11,011 nt of DNA from Firmicutes bacterium UBA1065 (GTDB lineage Bacteria > Bacillota > Clostridia > Tissierellales > Sedimentibacteraceae). Shown piece after piece: positions 5,500 to 11,011 of this stretch. The notes under the pieces are model-generated. The model was not told the origin of the DNA and searched no databases. It saw nothing but the letters and a program-made list of their open reading frames with translations. Position 1 is the first letter of the stretch. Every line of letters starts with the position of its first letter. Where the stretch lies: positions 1 through 11,011 of the forward strand of contig DCDC01000082.1 in NCBI GenBank assembly GCA_002316225.1, written 5' to 3'. Both the position numbers and the translations under genes were made by a program.

Positions 5500-7947
5500 A
5501 TGAACGAAAAAGATAACAGCAAAATCATAGATGTAAAAATCACAGAAGAAATGAAAAAGTCTTATTTGGACTATGCCATGACCGTAATCGTGTCAAGAGC
5601 ATTGCCGGATGTGAGGGACGGACTTAAGCCGGTTCACAGGAGAATCTTGTATTCTGCCAGTGAGTTAGGACTTTTGCCGGATAAGCCCCACAAGAAGAGT
5701 GCCCGTATAGTGGGAGACGTTTTGGGTAAATATCATCCCCACGGAGATACAGCCGTGTATGATGCTATGGTAAGGTTGGCCCAGAACTTCTCCATGCGTT
5801 ATCCTTTGATAGACGGACATGGAAACTTCGGCTCCATAGACGGAGATGAGGCAGCGGCAATGCGTTATACCGAAGCCCGCATGTCCAGCATAGCAATGGA
5901 GATGCTCCGGGATTTGAACAAGGATACGGTTGATTTCAGACCCAATTTCGATGAAACTCTGAAAGAGCCCGTTGTACTTCCAAGCCGATTTCCCAATTTG
6001 CTTGTAAACGGGTCATCAGGTATTGCAGTGGGAATGGCAAGCTCCATACCTCCCCATAACATCGGAGAGGTAATAAACGGGATAATTGCTTACATCAATA
6101 ATCCCGACATCGATATTCCCGGACTCATGAGGTATATAAAGGGTCCTGACTTTCCAACGGGTGCCATTATAGAAGGCAAGGACAACATTAAAAATGCATA
6201 TATGACGGGGAAGGGAATATTAAAGGTTAAGGCTAAAGTTGAAATAGAAGAAATGAAAAACGGCAAAAGCCGCATTTTGGTTACGGAGCTTCCATACCAG
6301 GTCAACAAGGCAAGGTTAATCGAAAAGATTGCCGAGCTAGTAAGGGATAAGTATATTGAGGGAATTTCCGACATCAGGGATGAAAGCGACCGGACAGGAA
6401 TGAGGATTGTAATTGAAATTAAAAGAGATTATAATCCAAACATTGTATTGAATCAATTATACAAGCATACCCAGCTCCAGGACAGCTTCAGTGTGATTAT
6501 GATTGCCTTGGTAGATAATGAGCCTAAGGTTTTAAACCTGAAAGAAATGATTTATCATTACGTAGAACATCAAAGGAATGTCATCGTAAGAAGAACAAGG
6601 TATGATTTGAGCAAGGCTGAGGCAAGGGCCCATATAGTTGAAGGTTTACTCATAGCAATAGACAATATTGATGAGGTAATAAGAATAATAAGGGCATCCT
6701 ATGACGATGCCGAGAAAAGGTTGATGGAGGCATTTAAATTAACAGAAATTCAAGCCAGGGCAATAGTAGATATGAGGCTGAGACGCCTTCAGGGTCTTGA
6801 AAGAGAAAAGTTAAAGGCCGAATATGAAGACCTTATCAAAATGATAAACAGGTTTAAGGAAATCCTGGCCAATCAGCATTTGGTAGACCAGATAATAACG
6901 GATGAGCTGAAAGAAATAAAAAACAAATTTTATGATGAGAGAAGGACAGAGATCAAGGCCGAAGAAGGAGAAATCAATGTAGAAGATTTGATTGAGGAAG
7001 AAAAGGTTGCTATCACCCTGACCCATTTCGGCTATATAAAAAGGCTTCCCGAAGATACTTACAAGGCTCAAAACAGGGGCGGCAAGGGCATTACCGCCAT
7101 AACCACAAGGGACGAAGACTTTGTAACGGATTTGTTTATTACCTCCACCCACGATTACCTCTTGTTTGTTACAAACAAGGGAAAAATATACAAAATAAAG
7201 GCTTATGAAGTGCCTGAAGCCAGACGCCAGGCTAAGGGAACCGCCGTAATAAACCTGATAGAAATTGAACCCGGTGAAAAGATCAGATCATTGATTCCCA
7301 TAAGAGAATTCAACGACGATGAATTTTTGGTATTTGTAACCAAGAACGGAATAATCAAAAAAACTAAGCTCAGTGAGTTTGAATCCAACAGGAAAACCGG
7401 TTTGGTAGCCATAAAAATCGCGGAAGACGATGAATTGATAAGCGTGAATAAGACAGACGGCACAAAGGATATATTTATTGTTACCAAGTTGGGAAAAGGC
7501 ATCAGGTTCCATGAAAGCGACGTAAGAGATATGGGCAGAAACACTATGGGAGTCAGGGCAATAACACTTGAAGACAATGATGAACTTGTTGCCATGAGCA
7601 TCATTGAAAAAAGTGACGAAGATAAACATATATTAACGATTACGGAAAACGGCTATGCCAAAATTACCCTGTCTTCGGAATATAGGCCTCAAAACAGGGG
7701 TGGCAAGGGTATGAAAGCTCACAATATCAATAAAAAGACAGGGAATATAGTGAATTCTCTCATAGTCAAAAAAGAAGATGATGTCATGATATTAAGCACA
7801 AGCGGAACAATAATCAGGATGCATGCAAGTGATATTTCCGTGATGGGAAGGGATACTCAGGGTGTAATAGCCATGAGGTTGAAAGATGACGACAAGGTTG
7901 CTTCAATAGCAAAAATATATTCAGAAGAAGAAGAATTAGAAGAATAA
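5500..7947 (+). CDS. gyrA: DNA gyrase subunit A
   Basis: GyrA cleaves and rejoins DNA and wraps it on its C-terminal beta-pinwheel. The 815 residues include the winged-helix breakage domain with catalytic Tyr123 in AAAMRYTEARMS, the quinolone region HPHGDTAVYDAMV with Thr84 and Asp88 (B. subtilis numbering, E. coli 83 and 87), the tower and coiled coil, and the C-terminal domain. The GyrA box appears as QNRGGKG at 524-530, and a second copy QNRGGKG lies at 731-737 in a later blade. The GyrA box separates it from ParC. It ends in an acidic tail (YSEEEELEE). The ATG at 5500 follows GAGGG (5488-5492) by 7 nt, and the gyrB stop is 16 bp upstream, so they form an operon. Confidence 0.98.
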   Translation: MNEKDNSKIIDVKITEEMKKSYLDYAMTVIVSRALPDVRDGLKPVHRRILYSASELGLLPDKPHKKSARIVGDVLGKYHPHGDTAVYDAMVRLAQNFSMRYPLIDGHGNFGSIDGDEAAAMRYTEARMSSIAMEMLRDLNKDTVDFRPNFDETLKEPVVLPSRFPNLLVNGSSGIAVGMASSIPPHNIGEVINGIIAYINNPDIDIPGLMRYIKGPDFPTGAIIEGKDNIKNAYMTGKGILKVKAKVEIEEMKNGKSRILVTELPYQVNKARLIEKIAELVRDKYIEGISDIRDESDRTGMRIVIEIKRDYNPNIVLNQLYKHTQLQDSFSVIMIALVDNEPKVLNLKEMIYHYVEHQRNVIVRRTRYDLSKAEARAHIVEGLLIAIDNIDEVIRIIRASYDDAEKRLMEAFKLTEIQARAIVDMRLRRLQGLEREKLKAEYEDLIKMINRFKEILANQHLVDQIITDELKEIKNKFYDERRTEIKAEEGEINVEDLIEEEKVAITLTHFGYIKRLPEDTYKAQNRGGKGITAITTRDEDFVTDLFITSTHDYLLFVTNKGKIYKIKAYEVPEARRQAKGTAVINLIEIEPGEKIRSLIPIREFNDDEFLVFVTKNGIIKKTKLSEFESNRKTGLVAIKIAEDDELISVNKTDGTKDIFIVTKLGKGIRFHESDVRDMGRNTMGVRAITLEDNDELVAMSIIEKSDEDKHILTITENGYAKITLSSEYRPQNRGGKGMKAHNINKKTGNIVNSLIVKKEDDVMILSTSGTIIRMHASDISVMGRDTQGVIAMRLKDDDKVASIAKIYSEEEELEE

Positions 7948-7959
7948 TGGAGGGGAATT

Positions 7960-8271
7960 ATGTCTTTGGAAATTGAAAGTAAGTTGCAGGGAAAGGATGT
8001 AGTGATAAGACCTATTGGAGAAGTGGATATTTACACTTCTCCCGAGCTTAAGAACAATGTTTTGTCATTGATTGAAGACAAGAAGACGGATATCGTCATC
8101 GACGGAGAATCTTTAGACTATATCGATTCCACCGGTTTAGGTGTTTTAATGTGCATTTATAAGAAGCTGCAGGAAAAGAATTTGAATTTTAAGATTGTTA
8201 ACTTAAAGCCTAACATCTATAAGTTGTTTGATATTACTGGCTTAAACAAGGTTTTCGATATCCGGGAGTGA
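7960..8271 (+). CDS. rsbV: Anti-sigma factor antagonist, RsbV/SpoIIAA family (STAS domain)
   Basis: In partner switching, the unphosphorylated antagonist binds the anti-sigma factor and frees the sigma factor; phosphorylation of one serine blocks this. The protein is 103 residues, one STAS domain. GEVDIYTSPEL (20-30) forms the early strand and loop, and DYIDSTGLGVL (53-63) holds the predicted phosphosite Ser57 at the start of helix alpha-2. The DSTGLG form is nearer RsbV than SpoIIAA (DSSGLG). GGAGGGG at 7949-7955 gives a strong ribosome-binding site 4 nt before the ATG, and gyrA ends 12 bp upstream. Downstream lie an RsbW-like protein and a SigB/F/G sigma gene. Assignment to the stress rather than sporulation branch rests on this position and motif and is less certain than the family. 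Confidence 0.93.
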   Translation: MSLEIESKLQGKDVVIRPIGEVDIYTSPELKNNVLSLIEDKKTDIVIDGESLDYIDSTGLGVLMCIYKKLQEKNLNFKIVNLKPNIYKLFDITGLNKVFDIRE

Positions 8272-8276
8272 TGAAA

Positions 8277-8651
8277 ATGGATAAAGTTTTTTTAAGAATT
8301 CCTAAAAAATCCGAATATATGAGTACAATAAGGCTGACATCATCCGCTCTTGCCAATTTAAGGGGGTTCAATGTTGACGAAATAGAAGATATAAAGGTTG
8401 TAATTTCCGAGATTTGTACTTTCTTTATCAAGAATTTGGAGGAGTCTGCAAAAGATTTTGAAATTTCTTATCAGATCCCCGATAACAAGATTATCGTGAC
8501 GGTTAGGGATTTAAATGCCGGCCGGATACTTGAAGAAAAATTAAACAATGATATGAGCATTATGATTATTGAAAGTTTGTCCGATAATTTTAACTGTGAT
8601 TTGGACAATAAATCATTTACTTTTGAAAAAATTAAAGCAGGCGTTGATTAA
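8277..8651 (+). CDS. rsbW: RsbW-like anti-sigma factor with degenerate ATP-binding site
   Basis: RsbW proteins are GHKL-fold kinases that sequester SigB and phosphorylate RsbV. Residues 4-54 align closely with B. subtilis RsbW (EYMSTIRLTSSA, DEIEDIKVVISE). The ATP site is eroded. The N-box keeps Glu45 but has Phe49 where Mg-binding Asn is expected (SEICTFFIKN against SEACTNAVQH). The G1 motif keeps Asp78 but has Asn80 for Gly. The G2 glycines (GGLGLYLMETL) are replaced by NDMSIMIIESL. The lid is largely deleted, giving 124 residues against about 160. The ATG at 8277 lies 8 nt after GGGAG (8264-8268); an ATG at 8271, overlapping the rsbV stop as TGATG, or a GTG at 8268 are alternatives adding 2-3 residues. 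Family is secure by context; kinase activity is doubtful. Confidence 0.85.
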   Translation: MDKVFLRIPKKSEYMSTIRLTSSALANLRGFNVDEIEDIKVVISEICTFFIKNLEESAKDFEISYQIPDNKIIVTVRDLNAGRILEEKLNNDMSIMIIESLSDNFNCDLDNKSFTFEKIKAGVD

Positions 8652-8652
8652 T

Positions 8653-9414
8653 ATGAGTGAAGTGAGTAAAAACTCAAAAAGTATAAAAAACTATGATTTG
8701 TTTTTACTTTATCATGAAACCAAAGACATAGAAATAAGGAATCAAATTTTTGAAAAATACAGGTATATGGCTGAAATAATATCAAGAAAATACTCCAACA
8801 GGGGTATTGAGCATGACGATATATATCAGATTGCATGCATGGGGCTGATTTTTGCCATAGAGAGATTTGATATAACAAAGGGATTTGAATTTACAAGCTT
8901 TGCCACCCCTACCATATTGGGAGAAATAAAAAAATATTTCAGGGATAAGGGCTGGGCTGTCAAGGTGCCCAGAAAAATCCAGGAAATATCAAGAAAAGTA
9001 AACGAATACAACAATATTTTGTCTTCACAGCTTCACAGGGCTCCAACCATAAGAGAAATTGCCGAATATGCAAACAGTACCGAAGAAGAAGTTTTGGAAG
9101 CCTTTGAAGCAGGTAAAATGTTTAATTCCCAGTCCCTGGACGAAAAATTTGATTTCAGCAAGGATGAAAATGACATATCCCTCATGGATGTTGTGGGGGC
9201 TGAGGATAAATATTACAATATGATTGAAAACAAGGATTTCATAACAAAGTCCATGAGTAAATTGAACGAATTGGAAAAAAACATAATAATAAAAAGATTC
9301 TATGAGAACAAAACTCAGAGCGATATAGCAAAGGAACTAAAAATATCTCAAATGACCGTATCAAGAATAGAAAAAAGGTCATTGGAGAAATTAAGAATGG
9401 AATACTACAGGTAA
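8653..9414 (+). CDS. sigB: RNA polymerase sigma factor, SigB/SigF/SigG family
   Basis: A 253-residue sigma-70 family group 3 factor that directs RNA polymerase to stress- or stage-specific promoters. Region 2 spans about 33-103, including DDIYQIACMGLIFAIERFD and the promoter-melting part EFTSFATPTILGEIKKYFRDKGW. Region 3 follows (VPRKIQEISRKVNEY, then RAPTIREIAEYA). Region 4 at about 197-248 has the helix-turn-helix TQSDIAKELKISQMTVSRIEK. The ATG at 8653 is 1 bp after the rsbW stop and fits coupled translation; only a weak AGCAGG precedes it. The frame is open upstream to a TTG at 8569, but that extension overlaps rsbW and is not sigma-like. SigF cannot be excluded by sequence, but the post-gyrA location and RsbV-type phosphosite favour SigB. 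Confidence 0.9.
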   Translation: MSEVSKNSKSIKNYDLFLLYHETKDIEIRNQIFEKYRYMAEIISRKYSNRGIEHDDIYQIACMGLIFAIERFDITKGFEFTSFATPTILGEIKKYFRDKGWAVKVPRKIQEISRKVNEYNNILSSQLHRAPTIREIAEYANSTEEEVLEAFEAGKMFNSQSLDEKFDFSKDENDISLMDVVGAEDKYYNMIENKDFITKSMSKLNELEKNIIIKRFYENKTQSDIAKELKISQMTVSRIEKRSLEKLRMEYYR

Positions 9415-9415
9415 A

Positions 9416-9421
9416 AGGAGG
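9416..9421 (+). promoter_or_regulatory. Strong Shine-Dalgarno AGGAGG overlapping the sigma-factor stop region
   Basis: AAAAGGAGGT begins at the stop codon of the sigma gene (9412-9414) and precedes the next ATG (9426) by a 4-nt TAAT spacer. It fixes the start of the following membrane-protein gene and shows that it can be translated efficiently from a message shared with the sigma gene. Confidence 0.8.
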
Positions 9422-9425
9422 TAAT

Positions 9426-11011
9426 ATGAAGAAAAAGGGAAGCATATTTGTATTAGGGGTTTTTGTCCTTGTATTTTTGCTTATCAACTCCTTCACCGGT
9501 ATAATTAAGTTTGTTACGGACTATTTGTGGTTTAAAGAGGTGGGATATACTCAAACATTTCTTACAAGAATTAAAGCTCAGATGGTCATAGGCCTTCCGG
9601 TTTTCATCATCCTGACCATCTTCTTGTATGTTTTCGTTAAGAGGCTGAAGAAGAAATACGATGAAGAATCGGAAGTAATAAGTGTAAATAAAAAAGTAAA
9701 TTTGGCAATTAAGTTGATATCTGCCGGAGCAAGTCTCCTGATAACCTTGAATATTACATCCACTATGTGGTTTCAGATACTACAGTACATAAACAGCCAG
9801 GACTTCGGAACTTTAGACCCCATTTTTAATAATGAAGTAAGTTTTTATGTTTTCAAGCTGCCACTTATAAATACGGTCATCGGTTCTCTCATATCCATCT
9901 TATTCTTGATGACCTTTGTTATAGTCTTGTTTAACGCTTATCTTGCAGTCAGGGAAGGCATAAAAAATGTTTCGGAACAATTTGAAGAAATCCGCCAATT
10001 CCCCCGTCAGCAACTGGATTTAAACAAAATTTTGAATAAAAAGTTTGCCGAAAGGATAATAAACCAGGTTTCAATTATCGGCTTTTTATTATTTTTGTTA
10101 TTGGGTGCCAGGTATGCATTGAGATGCTATGATTTGCTTTATTCCCGCTTAGGCCGGGTGTTCGGAGCAGGATATACGGATATTAATGTCACCTTGAATT
10201 TATACAGGGTCCTTGCTGCCGGTTGTTTGCTTGCAGCTTTCACATTTTTTGTGGGAGCAAGAAAAAGAAACTTAAAAATTGCCTTGGCTCTTCCGGTTGC
10301 CCTCATCCTTGTTTCCATCCTGGGAACAGGTTTGGCATGGGGGGTTGAAAGGTTTATAGTTGAGCCCGACCAGCTGTCCAAAGAAACTTTATACATGCAG
10401 TACAGCATAAAAAGTACTCAAAAAGCATATGGCTTGGATGATGTGAAGACAATTCAATTTCCGGCCAGGGACAATTTAACGATTGAAGATATAGAAAACA
10501 ATCCGGAAGTAATAGAGAATATAAGGATAAACGATCAGGAACCCCTGATTCAGGTTTACAACCAGCTCCAGGGTATAAGACCCTACTATGTCTTCTATGA
10601 TGTGGATGTTGACAGGTATGTAATTGACGGTGATTACAGGCAGGTTTTCCTTTCGGCCAGGGAACTGGACCAGGGCAGGTTAAATGAACAGGCCAGAACC
10701 TGGGTCAATATGTATTTGAAGTATACCCACGGATATGGAATAACGGTATCCACGGTAAATAACGTCACCCCCCAGGGCCAGCCAGAAATGCTGGTTAAAA
10801 ATATTCCTCCCACAACCGAAACTGACTTTAAGATTACTAGACCCGAAATATATTTCGGCGAAAAAACCAACAATTACATAATTGTAAATACGGATGAAAT
10901 GGAATTCGACTATCCTTCGGGTGCCGATAATGTTGAAACCCTCTATGAGGGTAAAGCTGGAATCAACCTTTCATTTTTTAAGAGGCTTTTGTTCAGCATA
11001 AGAGAAGGCAG
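9426..11011 (+). CDS. UPF0182 family membrane protein, N-terminal part (3' end outside window)
   Basis: The frame is open from the ATG at 9426 to the window edge, giving 528 complete codons; UPF0182 proteins are usually around 900 residues, so roughly 40 percent is missing. Hydrophobic segments fit about seven membrane spans: near 6-27, 50-71, 93-115, 148-172, 212-232, 262-278 and 284-304. A large extracytoplasmic domain should follow. Family landmarks include DYLWFKEVGY (32-41), DPIFNNEVSFYVFKLP (131-146), QKAYGLDDV (332-340), RPYYVFYDVDVDRY (385-398), SARELDQGRL (410-419), YTHGYGITVS (433-442) and ITRPEIYFGE (470-479). Molecular function of the family is not established. It begins 11 bp after the sigma gene with a strong ribosome-binding site, suggesting cotranscription with the partner-switching genes. 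Confidence 0.93.
   Translation, partial: MKKKGSIFVLGVFVLVFLLINSFTGIIKFVTDYLWFKEVGYTQTFLTRIKAQMVIGLPVFIILTIFLYVFVKRLKKKYDEESEVISVNKKVNLAIKLISAGASLLITLNITSTMWFQILQYINSQDFGTLDPIFNNEVSFYVFKLPLINTVIGSLISILFLMTFVIVLFNAYLAVREGIKNVSEQFEEIRQFPRQQLDLNKILNKKFAERIINQVSIIGFLLFLLLGARYALRCYDLLYSRLGRVFGAGYTDINVTLNLYRVLAAGCLLAAFTFFVGARKRNLKIALALPVALILVSILGTGLAWGVERFIVEPDQLSKETLYMQYSIKSTQKAYGLDDVKTIQFPARDNLTIEDIENNPEVIENIRINDQEPLIQVYNQLQGIRPYYVFYDVDVDRYVIDGDYRQVFLSARELDQGRLNEQARTWVNMYLKYTHGYGITVSTVNNVTPQGQPEMLVKNIPPTTETDFKITRPEIYFGEKTNNYIIVNTDEMEFDYPSGADNVETLYEGKAGINLSFFKRLLFSIREG

Noticed and set aside
5749..5763. GyrA Thr84 as a quinolone-resistance change
   Set aside because: Thr is the natural residue at this place in several bacteria, including C. 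difficile (Thr82), and Asp88 is intact, so no resistance mutation is supported.
8569..8652. 28-residue N-terminal extension of the sigma factor from a TTG
   Set aside because: It overlaps rsbW by more than 80 bases and is not sigma-like. The ATG at 8653 is directly after the rsbW stop, as expected for coupled genes.

Overview
This window reads like the replication-origin end of a low-GC Firmicute chromosome. It holds the conserved run dnaA (3' end only) - dnaN - yaaA - recF - gyrB - gyrA, all on the + strand, which is leading-strand orientation if replication starts at the dnaA/dnaN gap. Protein similarity to Bacillus subtilis and Clostridia, AT-rich A/T-ending codons and strong purine-rich Shine-Dalgarno sites fit Clostridia or Tissierellia. 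The placement of an rsbV-rsbW-sigB-type module directly after gyrA matches, from memory, the arrangement in Clostridioides difficile. A species cannot be named from sequence alone.

Layout. (1) 2-664: C-terminal part of DnaA (end of the AAA+ domain plus the whole DNA-binding domain IV). (2) 665-902: AT-rich dnaA-dnaN gap that looks like the unwinding part of oriC. It has several near-matches to a TTATCAACA-type DnaA box and an 18-bp run of CTA-like triplets that resembles the B. subtilis DnaA-trio element, followed by an AT-rich stretch. (3) 903-2012: dnaN, sliding clamp. (4) 2013-2167: a gap holding two pieces that look like dispersed repeats, one of them a REP/RAYT-type imperfect palindrome ending shortly before the ribosome-binding site of yaaA. 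(5) 2168-5483: yaaA, recF, gyrB. (6) 5500-7947: gyrA with intact catalytic and quinolone-pocket residues. (7) 7960-9414: a tightly packed partner-switching module (RsbV-like antagonist, RsbW-like anti-sigma, SigB/F/G-family sigma factor). (8) 9426-end: the first 528 residues of a UPF0182 membrane protein, cut by the window edge.

The first part supplies initiation (DnaA at oriC), processive synthesis (clamp), gap repair (RecF) and supercoiling control (gyrase). The second part is a general-stress type regulatory cassette that appears to be read on from gyrA: the gaps are 12 bp, 5 bp or less, 1 bp and 11 bp, and I see no terminator.

The two most interesting points are the candidate DnaA-trio unwinding element in front of dnaN, and the RsbW-like protein. 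The latter aligns well with B. subtilis RsbW at its N-terminus but has lost the N-box asparagine, the G1 glycine, the glycine-rich G2 motif and most of the ATP lid, while its partner RsbV keeps the phosphorylatable serine. This suggests an anti-sigma factor that may bind without acting as a kinase. Nothing in the window is a clearly new multi-gene system; the rest is ordinary conserved housekeeping sequence.
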